DNA of 14,003 bases, from positions 1 through 14,003 of the forward strand of contig JAJFIG010000484.1 of assembly GCA_021775195.1 (NCBI GenBank). Reading direction: 5' to 3'. The DNA comes from Rhodospirillales bacterium (lineage in GTDB: Bacteria; Pseudomonadota; Alphaproteobacteria; Rhodospirillales; 2-02-FULL-58-16). Both the position numbers and the translations under genes were made by a program. Of the stretch, positions 1 through 6,810 are shown piece by piece. The first letter of the stretch is position 1, and every line of letters begins with the position of its first letter. Under the pieces are notes generated by a model that saw only the letters and a program-made list of their open reading frames with translations, did no database searches and was not told the DNA's origin.

Positions 1-620
1 CGGTCGTAGAACTCGACCTTGCGCACCTGATGGTGGGTCTGGTCGATCCAGGTGATCTGGCGCGAATAGCCGGAGTGTTCGTAGCGCGGCTTGCGCTCGA
101 CGACGTCGCAGGTCAGGTCGCCGCAGGCTTCCTCTTTCAGGTGCCGGTATTCGTACTTGTTCAGTTCCAGCGCCGTGAAGTCCTCGAAGGCGAACTCGCT
201 GCCGACGAAGGGGCCCGACTTGTTGACCGACGATATCCGCTTCACCCGCTTCAGCGCCGGCAGGTAGAGCCATTGATCGTCCGCATCCAGGATCTTGGCG
301 TGGGACAGCAGCGCCGTTCCGTCGATGTCGGCGGGACTGTCGAAGACGATCAGGCTCTTGTCGCCGACATCCTCGTTGGCAATCTCGAGCGTGTTGAGGG
401 CCAGCCTTCGGGTCGTATCCTGACCGGCGGCGTTGCGCAGGATCATTTTCAGCACGACCTTGCTGTCGGTGAAGCCCCGGTCGGAGCGGTCGCTTAGCGC
501 GGCGACGGCGAAACCTTTTTCTTCCGGGGTTTCGGCGACGGCCGGCCCGCCGGCGACAACGGCGACAAGCGCCAATGCCCCGGCGAGGCGGAATTTATTC
601 AGCGGGAACGAGTACAACAT
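1..620 (-). CDS. Outer-membrane lipoprotein-sorting (LolA-like) protein, 3' end cut by window
   Basis: The 206 visible residues start with a Sec signal peptide: a short N-terminal stretch, a hydrophobic core at about residues 11-26, and cleavage probably after the AVA ending at residue 29. The mature part contains the signature of the LolA-like 'outer membrane lipoprotein-sorting protein' family (PF17131 type): WLYLPALKRVKRISS followed by GPFVGSEFAFEDF. These proteins have a LolA/LolB-like fold that binds acyl chains in the periplasm and are commonly encoded next to MMPL-type transporters, as here. I infer that this one hands a lipid or lipid-like cargo to or from the transporter. The ATG lies inside the transporter gene (26-bp overlap) and has GGAG about 7 bases upstream, so translation is probably coupled. 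The C-terminus lies beyond position 1. The family call is firm; the cargo is unknown. Confidence 0.85.
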   Translation of the reverse strand, partial: MLYSFPLNKFRLAGALALVAVVAGGPAVAETPEEKGFAVAALSDRSDRGFTDSKVVLKMILRNAAGQDTTRRLALNTLEIANEDVGDKSLIVFDSPADIDGTALLSHAKILDADDQWLYLPALKRVKRISSVNKSGPFVGSEFAFEDFTALELNKYEYRHLKEEACGDLTCDVVERKPRYEHSGYSRQITWIDQTHHQVRKVEFYD

Positions 621-2943
621 TGTCAGTCTCCGGTTTGTTTTTGCCGAGCATCAGCAGGGCAGGGAGGAACAGGAAATCGAACACCAGGGCGAGAACGATG
701 GCGATTGCCGTCAACAGGCCCATTTCGGCGTTGATCTTGAAGGTGGACGCGGCCAGGACCGCGAAGCCGGTAGCCAGGATCAGGGTCGTGGTCAGGATCG
801 CTGGCCCGACCGTGCGCAGGGCGTATCGAATGGACTCTTCCGTCGTCAGGCCCTTTTCGCGGCGGCCGCGCAAATATTTGGTCAACAGGTGGACCGAATC
901 GTCGACGACGATGCCAAGGGCCGTCGCCGTCACCGTCGCTGACGCCATGCCCACCTGACCCACCATCAAGGCCCAGAGCCCGAAGGTCATCAGGATGGGC
1001 ACGGCGTTGGGAAGGATGCTGAGCGCGCCCATGGCGAAACTGCGCAGCGCCAGCGCCATGATCACGGCGATCAGGATCACCGCCACCAGGTTGCCGCGAA
1101 GCATGCTCTCGATGTTGCGCTCGGAAATGAAGGCGAACATTACCGACGCGCTCGTTGGGCTGGCGTGCATCGCCGGCGGCGTGTTCTTCCGCAGCCAGGC
1201 CGCCGACGTGTCCAGGAATTCGCGCAGTTCGACCGTCGTAACCTCGTCCAGCGTTGCCGTCACCCGGGTCGCCGACTTGTCGATGTTGACGCGGTCGTTG
1301 AGGTCGAGGCCGAAGGGCAGCGACATCTCGTAAAGCAGCAGGTACTGGGCCGCCAGCTTCCGGTCCTCGGGGATCTTGTGCCAGGCCGGATCGTCGCCGT
1401 GCATGTTCTTGTTCAGGCGCTTGATGATGTCGGTGTAGCTGTAGACGTGGCGGACCTCGGGACGGGTCCTCAGCCAGGCGGTGAACGCGTCCAGGTTCTC
1501 CAGGTATTCGGGATTGCTGATGCCGCCCGCTTCGCCGGCCTCGACCGAGAACTCCACCGGGTAGAGGCCGGTCAGGTTTTCGATGGCGAATTCGGCATCG
1601 CCCCGGAACGGCACCCGGTGGTCGAAGTACTTCACCCACTGGTCGTCCAGGTCGATGGTCGGGACCATGGCGGTCAGGGCCACGGCGACGACGCCGAAGA
1701 TCGCGAGGACGCTCCGGTAGCGGCCGATGACGACATCGGCAATCCGCTCCAGGGCGCGCGCGCCCCTTCCGCCCCCGCGCCGCTGTTGGCGAACGCGAAG
1801 CGGCAGAAGACTGATCACCGCCGGAAGGAAGGTCAGCGACAAGGCCCAGGCGGCGGCGATGCCGGCGGCCGTGATGTTGCCGAGATCGTGGAACGGCGGC
1901 GCGTCGGAGAAGTTCATGCTCAGGAACCCGACGATGGTGGTGACGCTGGTGATGGTCACCGCCAGCGCGTTCATGCGGATGCTTTCCTTCAGCGCCGTGA
2001 TCTTGTCGGCGCCGTCGCGCATCAACCCCAACTGGGTGACCAGAATGTGAATGCTGTCGGCAATGGCCAGCGTCAGCACGATGGTCGGCGCGGTTATGGA
2101 TATGGGCGTCAGCTTGATCCCCATATAGCCGGCGAAACCCATGGCGGCGATGGTGGAAAATCCGATCACCAATAGTGTTGCAATGGTGCCGGACAGGCTC
2201 CGCAGCAGGACCACCATGAAGACCAGCAGCACGCCGTACATGATCGGGATCAACGTCATCGCGTCCGTCTGGCCGCTTTCGGCGAAGGCGTTGTTGAGCA
2301 TCGATACGCCGGTCAGGGCGATCGTCAGGTCCGGGAAGGCCTTCTCGATTTCGGCCCTGACCGCCCGGACGTGGGCGACGGCCTCGGGGACCTCGGTCAG
2401 GCTCTTTTCCGGGTACTGGAGGACGATGTTGATGCCGGTCGTGTCGGCATCCCGGGCGATCAGGTTGCCGCGCAGCAGCGGTTCCGCAAGCGCGACCGCC
2501 GTCCGCCGGTCGAGTTCCGCCTGGGACATGGTCTCGCCCCGGCGGATGAGGTTCTCGACCGTCAGGTCATCTTCCTCGGACCAGCTATGCTGGAAGTTGG
2601 TGACCGAATCGACCCGGATGGCGAACGGTGTCAGCCATGCCGCTTCCGTGATGCGCTCGATGGCGGAAGCCTGTGACGGCGTGAACAGCTTTCCGTCCCG
2701 GGGCTGGACCACGAACAGGATGTTGTCGTTCTTGGTATAGGTCGCCTGGAAGGTCTCGAAGTTCACCAGCTCCGGGTTGTCGGCGCCGAAGAAGACGCGG
2801 TAGTTGTTGGCGAACTCGAGATGCCTGGCTCCGGTGGCTACGCCCGCGACCATCAGGATCGTGGCGATGATGACGAACCAGCGGCGGCGGATGACGAAAT
2901 CTCCCAGACCTATGGCCCAGCGGTCGGAAACGTTGGTCCCCAT
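595..2943 (-). CDS. RND-superfamily MMPL-type transporter, 12 TM segments
   Basis: A 782-residue inner-membrane permease. The layout is typical of the MMPL/HpnN-like branch of RND proteins: TM1 at about 21-41, a large periplasmic loop, TM2-6 at about 230-385, TM7 at about 415-435, a second large loop, and TM8-12 at about 620-770. The two halves are related. Charged TM residues occur in equivalent places, in LTLAIADSIHIL in the first half and GIVVDDSVHLL in the second, as expected for the proton relay. The open frame extends upstream to an ATG at 2991, but I chose the ATG at 2943 because AGGAG lies 9 bases before it and the upstream stretch contains an operator. No membrane-fusion protein or TolC-like gene is present. 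The partner is the LolA-like gene overlapping its 3' end. This points to lipid or hydrophobic-molecule export to the envelope rather than classical tripartite drug efflux. The substrate cannot be read from the sequence. Confidence 0.9.
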   Translation of the reverse strand: MGTNVSDRWAIGLGDFVIRRRWFVIIATILMVAGVATGARHLEFANNYRVFFGADNPELVNFETFQATYTKNDNILFVVQPRDGKLFTPSQASAIERITEAAWLTPFAIRVDSVTNFQHSWSEEDDLTVENLIRRGETMSQAELDRRTAVALAEPLLRGNLIARDADTTGINIVLQYPEKSLTEVPEAVAHVRAVRAEIEKAFPDLTIALTGVSMLNNAFAESGQTDAMTLIPIMYGVLLVFMVVLLRSLSGTIATLLVIGFSTIAAMGFAGYMGIKLTPISITAPTIVLTLAIADSIHILVTQLGLMRDGADKITALKESIRMNALAVTITSVTTIVGFLSMNFSDAPPFHDLGNITAAGIAAAWALSLTFLPAVISLLPLRVRQQRRGGGRGARALERIADVVIGRYRSVLAIFGVVAVALTAMVPTIDLDDQWVKYFDHRVPFRGDAEFAIENLTGLYPVEFSVEAGEAGGISNPEYLENLDAFTAWLRTRPEVRHVYSYTDIIKRLNKNMHGDDPAWHKIPEDRKLAAQYLLLYEMSLPFGLDLNDRVNIDKSATRVTATLDEVTTVELREFLDTSAAWLRKNTPPAMHASPTSASVMFAFISERNIESMLRGNLVAVILIAVIMALALRSFAMGALSILPNAVPILMTFGLWALMVGQVGMASATVTATALGIVVDDSVHLLTKYLRGRREKGLTTEESIRYALRTVGPAILTTTLILATGFAVLAASTFKINAEMGLLTAIAIVLALVFDFLFLPALLMLGKNKPETDNVVLVPAE

Positions 2944-2976
2944 GATCGTTAGCTCCTGAATGGTGCGTTTCGGCTT

Positions 2977-2998
2977 AAACAGAATAATCATTCTGTTT
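2977..2998. promoter_or_regulatory. TetR operator 1, proximal to transporter start
   Basis: A perfect inverted repeat with 9-bp arms AAACAGAAT and ATTCTGTTT separated by AATC. It is located 34-55 bases upstream of the transporter ATG at 2943. It shares the CAGAAT-N4-ATTCTG core with two further sites in the window. The minus strand reads TATTCT inside the right half, which could serve as a -10 box, although no good -35 is present at this copy. It is probably bound by the TetR protein encoded just upstream. Confidence 0.75.
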
Positions 2999-3057
2999 TT
3001 GGGTAAAAAAATACCGGCACAAGGCCGTCATCGCGGCGCCTCACGCACCGCTAGTAA

Positions 3058-3075
3058 CCAGAATATACATTCTGG
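3058..3075. promoter_or_regulatory. TetR operator 2, distal transporter site
   Basis: A perfect inverted repeat, CCAGAAT-ATAC-ATTCTGG, between the end of tetR and the transporter gene. It lies between and over the -35/-10 elements of the predicted transporter promoter, so a bound repressor would block RNA polymerase. It matches operators 1 and 3 in core sequence and spacing. Confidence 0.75.
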
Positions 3076-3087
3076 ATACCGCGTCAA
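3060..3087 (-). promoter_or_regulatory. Putative promoter of the transporter/LolA-like operon
   Basis: On the minus strand, TTGACG (3082-3087) is followed after 16 bp by TATTCT (3060-3065), a good sigma-70-like match. The -10 hexamer is part of operator 2. Transcription would start near 3053 and give a leader of about 110 nt that runs through operator 1. Recognised by eye only. Confidence 0.55.
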
Positions 3088-3092
3088 CCCAT

Positions 3093-3683
3093 CTATTTTG
3101 GAAAATCCAGGATTTTGAGGCTGGCGTCGACGGCGGCTTTCAAATCGGCCGGATTGGCGCCGGCGCGCATCATCAGCGCACCCCCTCGGTTGACCACCAC
3201 AAGCATCCTTCCGGTGCCGTCGGGATCCAGGTGGGGTGGAATGTCGCCCGCCTTCTGCCCATTGCGAACGGCCGCCGCGAACAAGGCGGCGTGCTCGTTG
3301 TCGATCCGCTGAACCTCGGCGGCGATATCGGGATCGTGGGGCGCAACCTCGGCGGCGATATTGACGATCAGGCAGCCGTTGCAGAAATTCTCGTCCTTGG
3401 CGTGTCCGAGAAGCGACTGCCAATGCTCAACGATCTCCGCCCGTCCGGCATCGGGTTTGTGGAGGCCCGACCACAGCAGCTCCGTCATGCTTTCTTCATA
3501 GTGACGCATGGCCGCCAGCAGAAGGTCCTTCTTGTTGCCGAAGGTCCCGTAGATGCCGTAGCGGCTGACCCCCGTCTCGGAAACGATATCTTCCATCGAC
3601 GTGTCGCCGTAACCGCTGCGCCAGAAGACTCGCATGGCGTCGGCCAGGGCCTGCTCGGGATCGAATTCTCGTACTCTTGCCAT
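3093..3683 (-). CDS. TetR/AcrR-family transcriptional repressor
   Basis: A 196-residue protein with a TetR-type N-terminal helix-turn-helix at about residues 10-55. The recognition part is TSMEDIVSETGVSRYGIYGTF, with the family's usual 'F.NKKDLL' continuation. The ligand domain carries FCNGCLIVN at about residues 100-108, a cysteine-containing motif seen in one TetR subgroup. I infer that it represses the transporter operon just downstream and itself, because the same inverted repeat occurs in front of both. The start is placed at ATG 3683, where the sequence MARVREFD matches typical family N-termini. No Shine-Dalgarno precedes it, and the predicted -10 box ends only 6 bases upstream, so the message may be leaderless. 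The inducer is unknown. Confidence 0.9.
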   Translation of the reverse strand: MARVREFDPEQALADAMRVFWRSGYGDTSMEDIVSETGVSRYGIYGTFGNKKDLLLAAMRHYEESMTELLWSGLHKPDAGRAEIVEHWQSLLGHAKDENFCNGCLIVNIAAEVAPHDPDIAAEVQRIDNEHAALFAAAVRNGQKAGDIPPHLDPDGTGRMLVVVNRGGALMMRAGANPADLKAAVDASLKILDFPK

Positions 3684-3687
3684 CTAT

Positions 3688-3705
3688 CCAGAATACTAGT
3701 TCTGG
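3688..3705. promoter_or_regulatory. TetR operator 3, autoregulatory site
   Basis: Imperfect inverted repeat CCAGAA-N6-TTCTGG, the same motif as operators 1 and 2 with one half-site base changed (CCAGAAT-ACTA-GTTCTGG). It sits 5-22 bases upstream of the tetR start codon and overlaps its -10 box, the expected layout for self-repression. Confidence 0.75.
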
Positions 3706-3718
3706 TAACGCCGGTCAA
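3690..3718 (-). promoter_or_regulatory. Putative tetR promoter
   Basis: On the minus strand, TTGACC (3713-3718), a 17-bp spacer, then TATTCT (3690-3695). The -10 overlaps operator 3. Transcription starting 7 bases after the -10 would begin at the A of the tetR ATG, giving a leaderless transcript. Confidence 0.6.
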
Positions 3719-3729
3719 GCCGCCGCCCG

Positions 3730-4266
3730 TCAGCCGCCCAGCACCTTGGAAAAATGGAACCGGCGGATGTTCCCGCCCACGGTCCTGTTCGATTGTTCCT
3801 TGGCAACCCTTTCCGAGCGCAGTTCGTAACCGGAGCGCCGATAGAGGGAAAGGGCGGCGTCCTGGATTTCCGATGTGCTCGCCTCGATCTCCCGGTAGCC
3901 GGCGGCCCCGGCGATCCGTTCCGCCGTCTCCAGCATCTTTTGCGCCAGTCCCCGTCGCCGGTGATCCGGCGACACATACATGCGGCGGATTTCGACCCGC
4001 CGGTGGTCCAGCTTCTCGAGCCCGAACATGCCGGCCAGGTCGTCTCCGTCAATGGCAACCCAGAAAGTGCTGCCCCGTCTGTCGTCATAGTACTCGGCGA
4101 TTCGCCCGATCTCTTCCGCCAGCGAGCGCTCGACGTAGGATTCAAAAGCCTGGCGCATGTTCGGCGGCGCCAGGTCCCGGTTGACGCGAATGAACATCTC
4201 CCGGACAGCCGCCGCGTCCCCCGGCTGGAATTGTCGGATCGCGACCGTGTCGGCCCATTGGTTCAC
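3730..4266 (-). CDS. GNAT-family N-acetyltransferase
   Basis: About 178 residues forming a single GNAT domain (acetyl-CoA-dependent N-acyltransferase). The acetyl-CoA-binding motif A is visible as VEIRRMYVSPDHRRRGLAQKML (about residues 91-112), with the RxxGxA-type loop after a beta-strand. The C-terminal motif B region is ALSLYRRSGYE, including the usual 'Y.R.GY' ending. The acceptor substrate cannot be predicted. The frame has no in-frame ATG near its beginning. I chose GTG 4266, with GGAG 11 bases upstream. A GTG at 4299 overlapping the ubiD stop codon (GTGA) is an alternative that would add 11 residues. The gene lies immediately downstream of the ubiD-family gene and is probably co-transcribed with it. 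The tetR promoter lies in the 46-bp gap after its stop. Confidence 0.8.
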   Translation of the reverse strand: MNQWADTVAIRQFQPGDAAAVREMFIRVNRDLAPPNMRQAFESYVERSLAEEIGRIAEYYDDRRGSTFWVAIDGDDLAGMFGLEKLDHRRVEIRRMYVSPDHRRRGLAQKMLETAERIAGAAGYREIEASTSEIQDAALSLYRRSGYELRSERVAKEQSNRTVGGNIRRFHFSKVLGG

Positions 4267-4295
4267 GTCGGCCCGGGCTCCATGCGGTGAGTCCC

Positions 4296-5819
4296 TCACT
4301 TCCAGATCGGCTTGCCGCTGCCGGGCAGGCCGAGCGCCTGCCATTTCCGCGTCACCTCGTCGATGACGTCGTCGCTCATGCGGATGCGCCGCCCCCATTC
4401 GCGCTTGGTCTCTGGCGCCATCTTGGTGGTGGCGTCGATACCCATCTTGCTCCCCAGCCCCGATTCGGGGGCGGCGAAGTCCAGGTAGTCGATGGGTGTG
4501 TTCTCGATCACCGTGATGTCGCGGCCCGGATCGACGTTGGTCGACACCGCCCACATGACGTCGGTCCAGTCCCGGGCGTTCATGTCGGCGTCGATGACGA
4601 TGACGAACTTGGTGTACATGAACTGGCGCAGGTACGACCACACACCCGTCATCACCCGCTTGGCGTGGCCCGGGTAGGCCTTTTTCATCGAGACCACGGC
4701 GATCCGGTACGAGCATCCCTCCGGCGGCAGCCAGAAGTCGACGATCTCCGGGAACTGCTGGGTCAGGAGCGGGATAAAGACGTCGTTGAGGGCCTCGCCC
4801 AGCACCGAGGGCTCGTCCGGCGGCCGCCCGGTAAATGTCGAAAGGTAGATGGCGTCCCGGCGCATGGTGATGGCGCTCACCGTGAACACGGGGAAGTACT
4901 CGACCGCGTTGAAATAGCCCGTGTGATCGCCGTAGGGCCCCTCGGCGCCGGTCTCTTCAAGGGATACGTGGCCCTCGATGACGATCTCGGCCGCCGCCGG
5001 CACCTTCAGCGGCACCGTCTTGCATTCCACCAGGTCCACCTTCTCGCCCCTGAGCAGCCCCGCGAACTGGTATTCCGACAGGGTATCGGGCACCGGCGTC
5101 ACGGCGGCGATGACGGTTCCCGGGTCGGCGCCGATGACCGCCGCCAACGGCATCGGGTCGGTGCGCGCCTTTTTCCACCTGGCCAGGTGCTGGGCGCCGC
5201 CCCGGTGCCTGAGCCAGCGCATCAGGGTCGTCTTCGGTCCCGTTACCTGCATGCGGTAGATACCGAGGTTGTAGCCGTCCCGCTTGTCGCCGCCCGCGGT
5301 TTCGGCCTCGGGCCCCCGGGTGACCACCAGCGGCCAGGTGATCAGCGGCGCCGGCTCGCCCGGCCAGCAGGTCTGGATCGGCAGCCGTCCCAGGTCGATC
5401 TCGTCCCCCGTCCACACCACCTCCTGGCACGGTGCCTTGGCCGTCGTCCGGGGCTTCATCGACATCACCGTTTTCAGGACCGGCAGCATCTCAAAGGCCT
5501 CGCGCCAGCCCCCCGGCGGTTCCGGCTGCCTCAGGAACGCGAGCGTCTCGCCGACCTCGCGCAACTGGCCGGGCTCCCGGTTCATCCCCCAGGCGACCCG
5601 CTCGACGGTGCCGAACAGGTTGACCAGCACCGCCATGGGGTAGGGCGCGCCGTCCTCCCCGACCACGGTCTCGAACAAGACCGCCGGCCCGCCCTCGGCC
5701 AGCAGCCGGGTCTGAATCTCGGTCATCTCCAGGACCGGCGACACCGGTTCGCCGACGCGGACCAGGCGCCCGTCCCGTTCCAGGCGGTCGATGAAGTCGC
5801 GGAGCGAGGAAAAGGCCAT
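4296..5819 (-). CDS. ubiD: UbiD-family prenylated-FMN-dependent decarboxylase
   Basis: A 507-residue protein, close to the length of E. coli UbiD (497 aa). It starts [19 protein letters not shown] and carries family landmarks throughout: [10 protein letters not shown] at about residues 183-192, [21 protein letters not shown] at about 278-286, [10 protein letters not shown] at about 293-302, and near the C-terminus [12 protein letters not shown] and [10 protein letters not shown]. The arginine and glutamates used with prenylated FMN are therefore present. The closest named member is 4-hydroxy-3-polyprenylbenzoate decarboxylase of ubiquinone synthesis, but related decarboxylases of other aromatic acids look alike, and no ubiX or other ubi gene is in the window. 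ATG 5819 was chosen over 5855 because GGAGAG lies 5 bases upstream and the protein then begins like its homologues. Confidence 0.85.
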   Translation of the reverse strand: MAFSSLRDFIDRLERDGRLVRVGEPVSPVLEMTEIQTRLLAEGGPAVLFETVVGEDGAPYPMAVLVNLFGTVERVAWGMNREPGQLREVGETLAFLRQPEPPGGWREAFEMLPVLKTVMSMKPRTTAKAPCQEVVWTGDEIDLGRLPIQTCWPGEPAPLITWPLVVTRGPEAETAGGDKRDGYNLGIYRMQVTGPKTTLMRWLRHRGGAQHLARWKKARTDPMPLAAVIGADPGTVIAAVTPVPDTLSEYQFAGLLRGEKVDLVECKTVPLKVPAAAEIVIEGHVSLEETGAEGPYGDHTGYFNAVEYFPVFTVSAITMRRDAIYLSTFTGRPPDEPSVLGEALNDVFIPLLTQQFPEIVDFWLPPEGCSYRIAVVSMKKAYPGHAKRVMTGVWSYLRQFMYTKFVIVIDADMNARDWTDVMWAVSTNVDPGRDITVIENTPIDYLDFAAPESGLGSKMGIDATTKMAPETKREWGRRIRMSDDVIDEVTRKWQALGLPGSGKPIWK

Positions 5820-5929
5820 GAACGCTCTCCGGGTGGTGGTCGTGCCTATTGACACCGCAAGGGCGCCCGAGCGTCAAGGTTCTTGGCCACCGACCTTGAA
5901 TCCGCGTTCCCCCCGGAAAGCCGTTCGAT

Positions 5930-5977
5930 AAAATTTGCTGCAAATTTTGTGCGTTTTGTGTGCACTGCCAAAACGCA
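5930..5977. repeat. Two back-to-back inverted repeats upstream of ubiD
   Basis: First dyad: AAAATTTG (5930-5937), CTG, CAAATTTT (5941-5948). Second dyad: TGCGTTTTG (5950-5958), a 10-base loop, CAAAACGCA (5969-5977). They are adjacent and perfect, about 110-160 bases upstream of the ubiD start. They could be regulator sites or RNA hairpins; no T-run marks them as terminators. Confidence 0.6.
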
Positions 5978-6121
5978 ATATTTTTCAAGGCGATTACGGC
6001 GTTCCGGCCCATACGGGCGAAATCGGCAGATTAGGAAAGTTTACGGTATATAAATCAGTATGAGGTATTATTACTTAGAATGGACACCGGATGGAGTGGT
6101 TTTTTACCTAATTTCACCACC

Positions 6122-6139
6122 AGGAATGTCACTATTCCT
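6122..6139. repeat. Inverted repeat just upstream of phaJ-like 1 promoter
   Basis: AGGAAT (6122-6127), six bases, ATTCCT (6134-6139). It ends 10 bases before the proposed -35 element, a position that would suit an activator site. The function is not known. Confidence 0.4.
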
Positions 6140-6149
6140 CGCGAATATC

Positions 6150-6178
6150 TTGCCGCCACCGCAATAAAATGCTATGCT
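6150..6178 (+). promoter_or_regulatory. Putative promoter of phaJ-like 1
   Basis: TTGCCG (6150-6155), a 17-bp spacer, TATGCT (6173-6178). The same -35 hexamer, the same spacer length and a similar downstream element occur before the paralogous gene at 7801, which supports the assignment. The leader would be about 65 nt. Confidence 0.5.
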
Positions 6179-6187
6179 GCGACGCAA
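6175..6187 (-). promoter_or_regulatory. TGC-rich operator candidate at phaJ-like 1
   Basis: Read on the minus strand it is TTGCGTCGCAGCA. It overlaps the proposed -10 and start site of phaJ-like 1. The core TTGCGTYGC recurs at the paralogous gene and again at 7535-7545. TGC-rich operators are reported for the PHA regulator PhaR in alphaproteobacteria, so a PhaR-like regulator is a reasonable guess, but no such gene is in view. Confidence 0.4.
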
Positions 6188-6248
6188 TAATAAGACAAAG
6201 ATCGCGAGCCCTGGGGAGGGCGCGGCGTAACAAGGTAAGGATCCGGAA

Positions 6249-6698
6249 ATGGACCAATTAGCCATAACGCTTGACGAACTCCACGGGTATTACTTCGAGG
6301 ACCTTGAAGAGGGCATGACGGAGATCTTCTCCAAGACCCTCACCGACGCCGACATCGTTGCCTTCGCCGGCGTCTCGGGGGACACCAACCCCGTTCACCT
6401 CGACCAGGAATTCGCCAACCAGACCCAGTTCCACGGGCGCATCGCCCATGGAATGCTGACGGCCAGCTTTCTGTCCACGGTCATGGGCACCAAACTGCCC
6501 GGACCCGGCTGCATCTATATCAAGCAGTCCCTGCGCTTCAAGGCGCCGGTCAGGGTCGGGGACACGGTCACCGCCCGGGTGACGGTCACCAGCCTGGTGC
6601 CGGAAAAGAAGTTCGCCGAACTGAGCACCATCTGCACGGTCGGCGGCAAGGTTGTCATCGACGGCGAAGCCACCGTCATGGTTCCCGGCCGCCACTAG
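6249..6698 (+). CDS. phaJ: MaoC/PhaJ-type (R)-specific enoyl-CoA hydratase, copy 1
   Basis: A 149-residue single hot-dog domain, the usual length for PhaJ. The catalytic hydratase-2 motif is intact: FAGVSGDTNPVHLD at about residues 39-52, with D45 and H50 as the catalytic pair, followed by GRIAHGML. Such enzymes hydrate trans-2-enoyl-CoA to (R)-3-hydroxyacyl-CoA, linking beta-oxidation to polyhydroxyalkanoate synthesis. Some relatives act on other (R)-enoyl-CoAs, so the physiological substrate is open. AAGGA lies 8 bases before the ATG. The gene appears monocistronic: it has its own promoter candidate and a strong hairpin 20 bp after its stop. It is about 78% identical to the copy at 7801. 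Confidence 0.88.
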   Translation: MDQLAITLDELHGYYFEDLEEGMTEIFSKTLTDADIVAFAGVSGDTNPVHLDQEFANQTQFHGRIAHGMLTASFLSTVMGTKLPGPGCIYIKQSLRFKAPVRVGDTVTARVTVTSLVPEKKFAELSTICTVGGKVVIDGEATVMVPGRH

Positions 6699-6717
6699 GC
6701 CACGGGCTCAATGGAAA

Positions 6718-6754
6718 GGGTGGCGCGGGTTCAGCATCCGCTTCCGCGCCATCC
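6718..6754. terminator. Hairpin between convergent phaJ-like 1 and cytochrome c genes
   Basis: An 11-bp stem, GGGTGGCGCGG (6718-6728) with CCGCGCCATCC (6744-6754), containing one G-U wobble and a 15-base loop. It begins 20 bp after the phaJ-like stop. On the minus strand it is followed by CTTTCC. There is no long T-run on either side, so it may be a weak or bidirectional terminator for the two facing genes. Confidence 0.6.
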
Positions 6755-6810
6755 AATTCCGCTCGGACCCGGCTCGTCACACCAATCTTCTGCCCGCTTT
6801 TTTGGCCGCC

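Larger units (their letters stand above)
5820..6248. other. Divergent intergenic region, ubiD / phaJ-like 1
   Basis: 429 bp without a gene, markedly AT-rich between about 5930 and 6195. It must hold the promoters for ubiD (minus) and the first hydratase gene (plus). It contains two adjacent dyads at 5930-5977, a short inverted repeat at 6122-6139, a promoter candidate at 6150-6178, and two copies of CGCAATAA (6160-6167 and 6183-6190). I could not pick a convincing ubiD promoter: TTGACG read on the minus strand near 5870 lacks a well-spaced -10. Confidence 0.7.

Noticed and set aside
1751..1790. GC-alternating run inside the transporter gene
   Set aside because: It encodes the Arg/Gly-rich cytoplasmic linker between the two transporter halves and needs no other explanation.
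2944..2991. Upstream extension of the transporter frame to an ATG at 2991
   Set aside because: It runs across operator 1 and lacks a ribosome-binding site, whereas ATG 2943 has AGGAG at a good distance.
4287..5852. A 521-codon plus-strand open frame opposite ubiD
   Set aside because: Composition rich in His, Arg, Pro and Gly and no domain; the opposite strand encodes a full-length UbiD-family protein.
5820..5855. Upstream extension of ubiD to an ATG at 5855
   Set aside because: The extra 12 residues do not resemble the family, and a strong GGAGAG precedes the ATG at 5819.
6228..6240. CGTAACAAGGTAA, identical to part of the conserved 3' region of 16S rRNA
   Set aside because: Only about 13 bases match and the flanks do not continue the rRNA sequence; it lies in the leader of phaJ-like 1 and is most likely coincidence.
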